Source: an uncultured Acetatifactor sp.
Lineage (GTDB): Bacteria > Bacillota > Clostridia > Lachnospirales > Lachnospiraceae
Direction of reading: 5' to 3'
Length of the DNA: 64,000 bases
NCBI GenBank assembly: GCA_949840885.1
Contig: CATKYJ010000004.1
Location: 1 to 64,000, forward strand
A model generated the notes under the pieces. It was not told where the DNA came from. It did no database searches and worked only from the letters and a program-made list of their open reading frames with translations. The stretch's first letter is position 1. The number at the start of each line of letters is the position of its first letter. The position numbers and the translations under genes are program-made. Shown here piece after piece: positions 1 to 6,500 of this stretch.

Positions 1-137
1 AGCCCTGCCGCGTCGTCAGCCGCGCGGTTGATCTTGTAGCCGGATGACAGCTTCTCGGTGGCCTTTGCCTGTGCTCCTGTGGTGATGCCCAGCATTCTGT
101 TGGAATTCATTGCTGTTAAGTTGTGTTGTACTACCAT
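1..137 (-). CDS. Flagellin, N-terminal fragment (copy 1), cut by window edge
   Basis: The first 45 or so residues of a flagellin, the filament subunit secreted by the flagellar type III apparatus. The start MVVQHNLTAMNSNRML and the following KLSSGYKINRAADDA segment match the D0/D1 helix of the six complete flagellins to its right. The ATG is preceded by AAGGAGG. Its leader differs from those of copies 2-5 and I see no SigD promoter in positions 176-387, so it may be driven from elsewhere or by another sigma factor. The rest of the gene lies outside the window. Confidence 0.95.
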   Translation of the reverse strand, partial: MVVQHNLTAMNSNRMLGITTGAQAKATEKLSSGYKINRAADDAAG

Positions 138-159
138 AATTTACCTCCTTGTATTACTG

Positions 160-175
160 CGCAAATCCTTTTGCG
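160..175 (-). promoter_or_regulatory. GGA hairpin in flagellin copy 1 leader, candidate CsrA site
   Basis: On the minus strand CGCAAA-AGGA-TTTGCG forms a perfect 6-bp stem with the loop AGGA, 10 nt upstream of the Shine-Dalgarno AAGGAGG. CsrA recognises GGA in hairpin loops and often bridges such a loop and the ribosome site. The stem sequence is unrelated to the hairpin in the leaders of copies 2-5, but the arrangement is the same. The remaining non-coding stretch, 176-387, shows no other feature I can support. Confidence 0.5.
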
Positions 176-387
176 TCAGTTGTCATTTTCCATGGTTCTG
201 CAGCTATTTCCGATCGCAATCGAACCAAGACATGACGGTCGGGCCCTTGACTGCCCTGTCTCGTCTCGATTGATATCCCACCGCAGATGCGCGTCCGCGT
301 TCCCGGCTGCGCCGCAACAGTCCAATGGCTCTTCTCCCGGTCAGATCCTGCCAGCCAGAATCCCTGCCTCCCGCCGTTTCCGTGCCC

Positions 388-630
388 CTATTTTCCTTTG
401 GGTTTCCGGTATTTTTTCGGGGTTTCCGGCACTGCGTAGAATTTCGGCAGCCTGGCCCGCTCTTCCGGGTCGGAAACGCTGTTCTCGATCGCCGCGCTCC
501 TGACAATGCTCACCTCTCTGGGGGCATCCACCATAATGCGCAGATTGTTTTTCGATCCGCCCAAAAAGACTATCTTGATATTGTCATTGATCATCAGATA
601 CTCTTCCGGACTTACTGTGAGTCTCAGCAT
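388..630 (-). CDS. CsrA-like RNA-binding protein with basic C-terminal tail
   Basis: 80 residues. The first 50 align without gaps to CsrA: MLRLTVS, LMINDNIKI, LRIMVDAP and REVSIVR. Known CsrA proteins dimerise through interlocked strands and bind GGA motifs, with Leu4 and Arg44 at the RNA face; both positions are kept here. The usual Arg6/Arg7 or RKK segment is replaced by Val-Ser, and the helical tail is replaced by a 30-residue extension ending in a lysine-rich stretch (KKYRKPKGK). A strong ribosome site, GGAGGGA, precedes the ATG. A canonical csrA sits beside fliW at 19.1 kb, so this is a second, divergent copy placed directly downstream of a recombinase cassette and upstream of flagellin copy 1. 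Its targets cannot be read from the sequence. Confidence 0.75.
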   Translation of the reverse strand: MLRLTVSPEEYLMINDNIKIVFLGGSKNNLRIMVDAPREVSIVRSAAIENSVSDPEERARLPKFYAVPETPKKYRKPKGK

Positions 631-651
631 TTGCTCCCTCCATCCTTAACT

Positions 652-680
652 TTGCAGTATCCGTTCACATGGACTATCCT
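652..680 (+). promoter_or_regulatory. Weak candidate promoter of the recombinase
   Basis: TTGCAG-N17-TATCCT, reading toward the recombinase gene. It lies to the left of the left inverted repeat, so it would stay in place if the segment between the repeats inverted. Match to the SigA consensus is only partial. Confidence 0.3.
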
Positions 681-690
681 TTTAACAGAA

Positions 691-717
691 TGCAACTTTC
701 TGGGGGAGAATGTTGCA
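691..717. repeat. Left inverted repeat IRL, tyrosine-recombinase core-site architecture
   Basis: Two 11-bp arms in inverted orientation (TGCAACTTTCT and AGAATGTTGCA, one mismatch) around a 5-bp asymmetric centre GGGGG. Its reverse complement matches the 27-bp repeat at 1384-1410 in 26 positions. Two short arms around an asymmetric spacer is the layout of core sites used by tyrosine recombinases (dif, FRT, loxP). It lies between the CsrA-like gene and the recombinase ribosome site. Confidence 0.7.
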
Positions 718-738
718 AAAATAATCAGGAGGAAAACC

Positions 739-1317
739 ATGAGCACAACACAGCCCATTCGAAACAGCGAACAACTGAAAATCTTCAAGGCATACTATCA
801 ATCCGAAAAACCCAATCCCAGAAATTACACTTTGATCATCGTCGGCCTGAACTCGGCTCTCCGCATCTCGGATATTCTGCGGCTGACATATGGGGATGTA
901 TACGATTTTGAAAGAAATCTATGGAAAACTCATATCGTGACAATAGAACAGAAAACCGGGAAGACAAACCGAATCTATATGAACCGTGAAATTCAGAACA
1001 CCCTGAAAAAATTCATAAATCCTGTCTCAAAAGGCTCTTCCGCCTGGCTGTTTGGCAGCCAGATGCAAAAGGCCCGTCCCTTGAGCCGTTATCAGGCCTA
1101 CCGAATCGTGAGGGAGGCCGCCTCTTTCGCCGGTCTCGATGCCGGCATCAGCTGCCATTCTCTGCGGAAAACTTTCGGATACTACGCATGGAAACAGGGA
1201 ACTCCTCCGGCCTTGCTCATGAGCATCTACAACCACTCCGCATACCGGATCACCAAAAGATACCTGGGTATCGATCAGGACGACAAGGATGAAGTCTTTG
1301 CGAAAATAAAAATTTAG
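739..1317 (+). CDS. Small tyrosine recombinase (FimB/FimE size)
   Basis: 192 residues, consisting of the catalytic domain only. The catalytic set is visible: Arg42 (LRIS), His140-x-x-Arg143 (HSLRK), His166 (YNHS) and the nucleophile Tyr175 (KRYLG). The ATG at 739 is chosen because CAGGAGGAAAACC precedes it; the reading frame is open further upstream but without a ribosome site. Proteins of this size without a large N-terminal arm-binding domain include FimB/FimE and other phase-variation invertases. The gene is bracketed by two inverted copies of a 27-bp recombination-site-like repeat (691-717 and 1384-1410), the second doubling as its terminator. A role in DNA inversion near the flagellin array is inference. 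Confidence 0.85.
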   Translation: MSTTQPIRNSEQLKIFKAYYQSEKPNPRNYTLIIVGLNSALRISDILRLTYGDVYDFERNLWKTHIVTIEQKTGKTNRIYMNREIQNTLKKFINPVSKGSSAWLFGSQMQKARPLSRYQAYRIVREAASFAGLDAGISCHSLRKTFGYYAWKQGTPPALLMSIYNHSAYRITKRYLGIDQDDKDEVFAKIKI

Positions 1318-1383
1318 AGGAAAATTCAGCCGAACCTATAAAGTATTTCAAAAGCGTTCCGATAATATAAATGAACAGAAAAA

Positions 1384-1410
1384 TGCAACATTCTCCCCCA
1401 GAATGTTGCA
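1384..1410 (+). repeat. Right inverted repeat IRR, also terminator hairpin of the recombinase
   Basis: Perfect 11-bp arms (13 with flanking AA/TT) around CCCCC, followed by TTTTT on the plus strand, so it can serve as a rho-independent terminator 66 bp past the recombinase stop. It is the inverted partner of the repeat at 691-717 (26 of 27 positions identical). The opposite central tracts, G5 on the left and C5 on the right, fix the relative orientation as inverted. Confidence 0.75.
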
Positions 1411-1441
1411 TTTTTATTATGCCCATTTTCTTCGTTTGCAA

Positions 1442-1768
1442 TCAAAAAGTTTTATGAAAGTCCCTGTCCGGCGATCCTCTCCCGCCGCCCGATCTTCGCA
1501 TCCTCCGGCAGCAATGCCGGCAGCTGCTTGCCACGCTCAGCGCCGCACGGCAGGAGGCGTATTCTCCCAGGCCCTCCATCATGTTTTCGGGGAAAGCGCC
1601 GGCGTCTCCCTCCTCCAGGGCCGCTGCTTCCCTGCTGGCCCGGCTGATGCCGCAGGGCCGCTGCCATACCAGCAAACGCATGCTTTCCGGCTCCAGACGA
1701 ATCATGCGTCCCACCAGCAGCTCCGTGTATTCGGAGCTGTACAGGAGCAGATAATTGCGCTGGTTGTC
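1442..1768 (-). pseudogene. Unrecognised, probably frameshifted gene fragment
   Basis: Most of this 450-bp gap is covered by a minus-strand reading frame without a credible start. Its first part (NYLLLYSSEYTELLVGR, then IRLEPESMRLLVW) reads like real protein. Its second half turns into Cys/Arg-rich nonsense, while an overlapping frame gives a more natural C-terminus (LPALLPEDAKIGRRER). I infer a frameshifted remnant; the family is not recognised. Confidence 0.3.
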
Positions 1769-1769
1769 A

Positions 1770-2747
1770 TCATTTCACATACTTTTGGGAAGCTTCCGGG
1801 CTCAAATTATACTCCTCCTGAATCTTCTTCAGAATCGTCTGGTACGGAACACCCAGATTCTTCAATATGGAGACCGTTCCCCTAATGCCTTTCTCCATTC
1901 CTTTCTCCATTCCTTTCTCCATTCCTTTCTCCATGCCTTTTTCCATTCCCTCATTCAGTATGGTCTTTGCCTCATAGTCCAGAACCTTGCCGCCCATAGC
2001 CTCTCTCACTCCTTCCCTGACCAAGTCGTACTTCCTTGCGATGTTCTCCAGCACCTTGTTGGACATATCTATTATCGTGCATTTTACATACTCGCTGATA
2101 GCCCCTTCTTTCAGCCTTTCCTCCAGCCGCTCCCTTATCTTTCCATATTCTTTCTCCAGAAGCTTGCGCTGCTCTCTGTCCCGCTCATACTTTGCGAATC
2201 TGGCTTCATGGGAAAAGATATGGAAAGGAATCAGAAAAAGCAGATTTTTATCAAATAACGCTTCCAGCGTATACTGACGAGACTTCATTACAAGTACGCT
2301 ATATTCCACGTTTCCACCGGGTGTCGCCATCCGTATTATAAGTCTGTCAGGGGTAGATGCAGTGCATCTTAGGAACAGCACTGCTGAATGGGGAAACGTC
2401 ACGGTAAGCACGCCCCCTTTGACCTCCCCATCATCCAGGGCTATCTGCGTATCGTACTCAAAGAACCTGACCAGCATGCTGCTGTCCGGGCTGCTCTGGC
2501 ATTCCAAGTGGTATTTCTTTGTCTCCCTGCCCAGTATCTTGAAGCAAGTGTCCGTTACCTTTTCGTCCTCATTTCCGTCCTGCTGGTTCAGGAAATGCTC
2601 ATTGGGCGAAAAGACAATTTTCTCCTCTCCGGAGTAGTCTTCCCCGAATACTTCGTTTATAACCGGGATGATAAGGCTGCTGCAGTCGTTCAGCAGCGTA
2701 CGGAACACATCATCATATGGTCTGGCGGCTGTCCTCTCCTCTTCCAT
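1770..2747 (-). CDS. Rpn/PD-(D/E)XK nuclease family transposase-like protein
   Basis: 325 residues. The N-terminal 200 have the pattern of the PDDEXK_2/Rpn family ('putative transposase or invertase'): YDDVFRTLLND, then TDTCFKI with KYHLECQSS, the spaced acidic and E-x-Q residues of a restriction-like nuclease core, then VRFFEYD. The middle is a charged coiled-coil, followed by five GMEK units (about residues 266-286) and a short C-terminal helix. Some family members are recombination-promoting nucleases that move sequence without classical ends. It follows the terminator of flagellin copy 2. A SigA-type promoter is at 2772-2800. The ribosome site is GGGGGAGGG close to the ATG. Confidence 0.8.
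   Translation of the reverse strand: MEEERTAARPYDDVFRTLLNDCSSLIIPVINEVFGEDYSGEEKIVFSPNEHFLNQQDGNEDEKVTDTCFKILGRETKKYHLECQSSPDSSMLVRFFEYDTQIALDDGEVKGGVLTVTFPHSAVLFLRCTASTPDRLIIRMATPGGNVEYSVLVMKSRQYTLEALFDKNLLFLIPFHIFSHEARFAKYERDREQRKLLEKEYGKIRERLEERLKEGAISEYVKCTIIDMSNKVLENIARKYDLVREGVREAMGGKVLDYEAKTILNEGMEKGMEKGMEKGMEKGMEKGIRGTVSILKNLGVPYQTILKKIQEEYNLSPEASQKYVK
1888..1949. repeat. In-frame 12-bp tandem repeat encoding GMEK units
   Basis: About five copies of a 12-bp unit (CCTTTCTCCATT on the plus strand), the last two with single substitutions. Because the unit is a multiple of three, slippage changes the length of the linker but keeps the frame. Confidence 0.9.
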
Positions 2748-2771
2748 GTCCCTCCCCCTCTTTCTGTCTCT

Positions 2772-2800
2772 ATTTTATCATGCTTCATGGATTTACTCAA
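2772..2800 (-). promoter_or_regulatory. SigA-type promoter of the PD-(D/E)XK gene
   Basis: TTGAGT-N17-TAAAAT on the minus strand, 25 bp upstream of the start codon at 2747. This gives the gene its own transcription start, independent of the flagellin terminator at 2889. Confidence 0.5.
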
Positions 2801-2888
2801 CCTGATTTCACCGGTTCCGATAAGTTCCGATCAGTTTGATGAACTTAGGATATGATTCAGAAAGCTTGTCTTGTCCTATATAAGGAAA

Positions 2889-2918
2889 ATACGGCATAGG
2901 ATCTCTCCCATGCCGTAT
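2889..2918 (-). terminator. Rho-independent terminator of flagellin copy 2
   Basis: ATACGGCATGGGA and TCCTATGCCGTAT form a stem of 12-13 bp around a four-base loop, followed by TTTT on the minus strand, 50 bp after the flagellin stop. The same ATACGGCA...TGCCGTAT hairpin recurs after copies 3, 4 and 5. Confidence 0.85.
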
Positions 2919-2967
2919 CTTTTGTACTTTGCAGTTTTCTCTTTTGTACGTAACCTACAGCTATGAA

Positions 2968-4266
2968 TTAGCCAAGCAGGGACAGAACACCCTGGTTCGC
3001 CTGATTGGACTGTGCCAACATTGCCTGACCGGCCTGGGCCAGGATCTGGTTGTTGGAGTAGGTCACCATCTGGGTAGCCATATCCGTATCGCGGATCTGG
3101 CTCTCAGCTGCTGTGGTGTTCTCCACTACGTTGTCCAGGTTGGCGATGGTGTGCTCCAGACGGTTCTGGACTGCACCAAGGGCTGCGCGCTGGTCGGATA
3201 CCTTCTGCAGGGCATCGGCAATGATGTCGATGGACTTGGTGGCGTTGTCTACAGTGTCGCCGCTGATGTCCAGACCGTTGACGCCAAGACCCCTTGCGCT
3301 CATCATGGAGATGTTCACGCTGATCTTGTTGTCGCTGGAGGAGTCGGCTCCTACGTGGAGACTGAAGTCGATGGCATCGTTTAAGTCGGCGAATGCTTCG
3401 AATTTAATCTTCAGAGTAGGGTCATCGGCGTTCTGATCATAATAAGAGGTTACAGACTTAAGATCCTCGCCATGATCACGCCTGATAGCAGAAGTAAGGC
3501 CATCCATGCTGGTGAAAGCCTTTAAAGTACTATCATTTTCGTCATTGATCGCTTTTACGGCAGCACTGGCACTTAATTTTCCGTCACCAGCCGTGGCTTC
3601 CTCTGTACTCTCTACCAGGATATAAGTGGTATCTCCTACTATAATTTTTTTACCAACAATATTGGTATTAGTGGCTTCTGTGCCAGTAGCAGAAGTAGCA
3701 TGACCGGTTAAAGAGTCGCCACTGCCACTCTCCCATATGTCATCGAAAGTCACACTGCCTGTTCCTGTCTTCGAATCAATGGTAATACCATCATCTGCCA
3801 ATGTGGTTTTAACCGTGGAGAACGTCAGGCTCCCCGCAAAGCTGCCATTTGCACCCTTCAACAGATAAGTCTCATTGAACTTAGTGGTGGTAGCCACGCG
3901 GTCGATTTCGGTGGTCAGCTGGTCGATCTCGTTCTGGATGGCATTCCTGTCGCTCTCGGACATGGTGCCATTGGCGGCCTTTACTGCCAGCTCGTTCATT
4001 CTCTGCAGCATGTCATGCACTTCGGTCAGAGCGCCCTCTGCCGTCTGCACTGCGCTGATGCCATCCTGGGCGTTGGCGGATGCCTGGGTCAGACCGCGGA
4101 TCTGCTTTCTCATCTTCTCGGAAATAGCAAGCCCTGCCGCATCATCTGCTGCGCGGTTGATCTTGTAACCGGAGGACAGCTTCTCAGTTGCCTTGGCCTG
4201 TGCGCCCGTGGTGATGCCCAGCATACGATTGGAGTTCATTGCTGTTAAGTTGTGTTGTACTACCAT
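2968..4266 (-). CDS. fliC: Flagellin copy 2
   Basis: 432 residues, filament subunit. Residues 1-150 (D0/D1, with LSSGYKINRAADDAAG, then KMRKQIRGLTQASANAQDG) and the last 150 (NRLEHTIANLDNVVENTTA to NQGVLSLLG) are nearly identical to copies 3-5. Residues about 153-275 are specific to this copy, with acidic, Thr/Ser-rich sequence. The ribosome site AAGGAGG precedes the ATG. It has its own SigD promoter, a structured leader and a terminator, so it is a single-gene unit. CBir1-like flagellins of Lachnospiraceae are known dominant gut antigens; the resemblance here is in the conserved ends. Confidence 0.97.
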   Translation of the reverse strand: MVVQHNLTAMNSNRMLGITTGAQAKATEKLSSGYKINRAADDAAGLAISEKMRKQIRGLTQASANAQDGISAVQTAEGALTEVHDMLQRMNELAVKAANGTMSESDRNAIQNEIDQLTTEIDRVATTTKFNETYLLKGANGSFAGSLTFSTVKTTLADDGITIDSKTGTGSVTFDDIWESGSGDSLTGHATSATGTEATNTNIVGKKIIVGDTTYILVESTEEATAGDGKLSASAAVKAINDENDSTLKAFTSMDGLTSAIRRDHGEDLKSVTSYYDQNADDPTLKIKFEAFADLNDAIDFSLHVGADSSSDNKISVNISMMSARGLGVNGLDISGDTVDNATKSIDIIADALQKVSDQRAALGAVQNRLEHTIANLDNVVENTTAAESQIRDTDMATQMVTYSNNQILAQAGQAMLAQSNQANQGVLSLLG

Positions 4267-4485
4267 AATGTATTCCTCCTTGAATTGGTCTGATATGCCT
4301 CTTCCCTGAGGCTATTGGGGCCTGATTTCTGCCCGGTTCGCACGTCCGGGCTGCCATCAGCCAGAAATCGAAGCCGCCCCTGCAATCGTGCGAATTGCCA
4401 GGAGCTTCGAGGGACAGACGGAAACGAATTTTTGCGTCCTTTCTTAAATAGCACTAAAGACCACATTCTGTTTCTGTCTTACTTG
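4267..4485 (-). promoter_or_regulatory. Structured flagellin leader (copy 2): pseudoknot plus CsrA hairpin
   Basis: About 220 nt between the SigD promoter and the ATG. At 4332-4350 CCGGG/CCCGG forms a hairpin whose 9-nt loop contains CGTGCGAA; this loop is exactly complementary over 8 bases to 4387-4394, giving a possible pseudoknot. At 4297-4312 GCCTC-AGGGAA-GAGGC is a 5-bp hairpin presenting GGA in a hexaloop, 13 nt upstream of the ribosome site AAGGAGGA, which has a second GGA. Loop GGA plus ribosome-site GGA is the layout of the CsrA-repressed hag leader of Bacillus subtilis. Confidence 0.6.
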
Positions 4486-4491
4486 ATAAGT

Positions 4492-4518
4492 ATATCGGAG
4501 GATTCGGAAATTACTTTA
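4492..4518 (-). promoter_or_regulatory. SigD promoter of flagellin copy 2
   Basis: TAAA-N16-CCGATAT on the minus strand, a full match to the flagellar SigD (sigma-28) consensus of Firmicutes. Spacing and flanks are shared with copies 3 and 4. Confidence 0.9.
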
Positions 4519-4540
4519 GATTTTTTTAGAACTTTTCACG

Positions 4541-4810
4541 ACTCACCCCACAATATCTCCTCTTACCGGAATGCAACATCCCGGCCTTGCCGTAGCCAAT
4601 CCCTACGCCCGGCATCCCGCCTGTATATTTCGTCTCTTCCTCCAGCTTACTGTCAAATTTCATGGAGTATCCTCTATCTCTGATCTTCCCAGGACGTTCT
4701 CCGCCGTATATCCAGACTTTCGTTCCATCCCGTCAAGGCGGCTGTCATTCTCTGAATCGTAGATGAAATCTACATAGCCACTCCCCAACCTGTCCCCCCT
4801 TTCTGTTCTA
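4541..4810 (-). pseudogene. Decayed C-terminus of an AAA-ATPase/DUF1703 gene
   Basis: Frame-shifted remains of the last 90 residues or so of a protein like the intact gene at 6501-8147. One frame gives GSGYVDFIYDSENDSR (intact: GTGYVDFIFYPETDRSR). The next frame gives KIRDRGYSMKFDSKLEEE and KYTGGMPGVGIGYGKA (intact: QIRDRKYALKFDGKLGEE and KYTGRVLGVGIGYDKA). The rest of the gene is missing. It occupies the same place, between a flagellin terminator and the next SigD promoter, as the intact gene. Confidence 0.8.
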
Positions 4811-4852
4811 TCAAATCCATGATAAGGCAGTCTAGAGAAACACAAGAAAGAA

Positions 4853-4882
4853 ATACGGCACAGGATTGCTCCCATGCCGTAT
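4853..4882 (-). terminator. Terminator of flagellin copy 3
   Basis: ATACGGCA...TGCCGTAT stem on the minus strand followed by a T-rich stretch, 52 bp after the stop. The surrounding 45 bp are nearly the same as at 8217-8263, after copy 4. Confidence 0.8.
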
Positions 4883-4933
4883 CTTGTTTGTCTTTCGGTA
4901 AATTCAGTTGTACGCTTGCTCCGCCGTTTCCAA

Positions 4934-6232
4934 TTAGCCAAGCAGGGACAGAACGCCCTGGTTCGCCTGGTTGGACTGTGCCAGCATAGCCTGACCGGCC
5001 TGGGCCAGGATCTGGTTGTTGGAGTAGGTCACCATCTGGGTAGCCATATCCGTATCACGGATCTGGCTCTCAGCTGCGGTGGTATTCTCCACAACGTTGT
5101 CCAGGTTGGCGATGGTGTGCTCCAGACGGTTCTGGACTGCACCAAGGGCTGCGCGCTGGTCAGATACTTTCTGCAGGGCATCGGCAATGATGTCGATAGA
5201 CTTGGTGGCGTTGTCAACCGTATCGCCGCTGATGTCCAGTCCGTTGACACCAAGGCCTCTTGCGCTCATCATAGAGATGTTCACGCTGATCTTGTTGTCG
5301 CTGGAGGAATCGGCTCCTACGTGGAGACTGAAGTCGATGGCGTCGTTCAGGTCGGCGAATGCTTCTACTTTCAGATTGACCTGTTTGGCATCTTCATCAT
5401 AGAAAGAAGTCACTGACTTCAAATCTTCGCCATAGTCACGCCTGATGGCAGAAGTCAGACCGTCCATGCTGGTGAATGCTTTCAAATTACTATCGTTCAA
5501 ATCATTAATCGCTTTCACCGCAGCGCTGGCGCTCAACTTCTCTTCATCGGCATCAACGGCCTCCGTAGCTTCGACCAAAATATAGGTTGTATCGCCAACC
5601 GTAATTTTTTTACCAGTATACTTTGTATTATCTACCGCATCACTGGTTCCATCAAGCGCAGTAGCATCAGTATCTAATGCCTCTGCGGTATCGACAATGT
5701 CCAAACTTAATTTCCCTGTCCCCGTCTTTACATCAATGTCAATATCATTGTTAGAGGCATCGGCAAGATTCGTCTTAACCGTCGAGAACGTCAAACTCCC
5801 CGCAAAGCTGCCATTTGCACCTTTCAACAGATAGGTCTCATTGAACTTAGTCGTCGTAGCCACACGATCGATCTCCGTAGTCAGCTGGTCGATCTCGTTC
5901 TGGATGGCGCTCCTGTCGCTCTCGGACATGGTTCCGTTGGCGGCCTTTACTGCCAGCTCGTTCATTCTCTGCAGCATGTCGTGCACTTCGGTCAGAGCAC
6001 CCTCTGCCGTCTGCACTGCGCTGATGCCGTCCTGGGCGTTGGCGGATGCCTGGGTCAGGCCACGGATCTGCTTTCTCATCTTCTCGGAGATGGCAAGCCC
6101 TGCCGCATCATCTGCCGCACGGTTAATCTTGTAACCGGAGGACAGCTTCTCGGTGGCCTTGGCCTGTGCGCCGGTGGTGATGCCCAGCATACGGTTGGAG
6201 TTCATTGCTGTTAAGTTGTGTTGTACTACCAT
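4934..6232 (-). CDS. fliC: Flagellin copy 3
   Basis: 432 residues with the same N- and C-terminal blocks as copies 2, 4 and 5. The variable centre (about 155-275) is strongly acidic (e.g. ASNNDIDIDVKTGTGKLS) and differs from all others. Single-gene unit with its own SigD promoter, leader and terminator. The start is set by AAGGAGGAATATATT before the ATG. Confidence 0.97.
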   Translation of the reverse strand: MVVQHNLTAMNSNRMLGITTGAQAKATEKLSSGYKINRAADDAAGLAISEKMRKQIRGLTQASANAQDGISAVQTAEGALTEVHDMLQRMNELAVKAANGTMSESDRSAIQNEIDQLTTEIDRVATTTKFNETYLLKGANGSFAGSLTFSTVKTNLADASNNDIDIDVKTGTGKLSLDIVDTAEALDTDATALDGTSDAVDNTKYTGKKITVGDTTYILVEATEAVDADEEKLSASAAVKAINDLNDSNLKAFTSMDGLTSAIRRDYGEDLKSVTSFYDEDAKQVNLKVEAFADLNDAIDFSLHVGADSSSDNKISVNISMMSARGLGVNGLDISGDTVDNATKSIDIIADALQKVSDQRAALGAVQNRLEHTIANLDNVVENTTAAESQIRDTDMATQMVTYSNNQILAQAGQAMLAQSNQANQGVLSLLG

Positions 6233-6450
6233 AATATATTCCTCCTTGAATAAGTCTGATATGCCTCTTCCCTGAGGCTATTGGGGCCTGACTTTCGCCC
6301 GGTTCGCACGTCCGGGCCGCCGTCGGCCAAGAACCGAAGCCGCCTCTGCAATCGTGCGAATTGCAGCGGGACTTCGGGGAGCAGACTGACACGAAATACT
6401 ACAGCCTATGAAAATAACACAAAAGCTGTTTCCTGTTTCTGCCCTACTTG
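6233..6450 (-). promoter_or_regulatory. Structured flagellin leader (copy 3)
   Basis: Same elements as upstream of copy 2: hairpin CCCGG/CCGGG at 6298-6316 with loop bases complementary to 6353-6360, and the CsrA-type hairpin GCCTC-AGGGAA-GAGGC at 6263-6278. Bases between the paired elements differ from copy 2 while the paired elements are identical. Confidence 0.6.
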
Positions 6451-6456
6451 ATAAAT

Positions 6457-6483
6457 ATATCGGAGGATTCGGAAATTACTTTA
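6457..6483 (-). promoter_or_regulatory. SigD promoter of flagellin copy 3
   Basis: TAAA-N16-CCGATAT on the minus strand, perfect consensus, just beyond the 3' end of the ATPase gene. Confidence 0.9.
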
Positions 6484-6500
6484 GATTTTTTTAGAAGTTT

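Noticed and set aside
1888..1949. CRISPR-like array
   Set aside because: Units are 12 bp, contiguous, without spacers and in a coding frame.
2810..2835. TTCCGATAAG on the plus strand resembling a SigD -10
   Set aside because: No matching -35 box, and it points toward the 3' ends of minus-strand genes.
4874..5416. Long plus-strand open frames opposite each flagellin 3' end (about 145-180 codons)
   Set aside because: They recur at the same place in every copy because the coding strand is conserved; no ribosome site and protein-like only by mirror effect.
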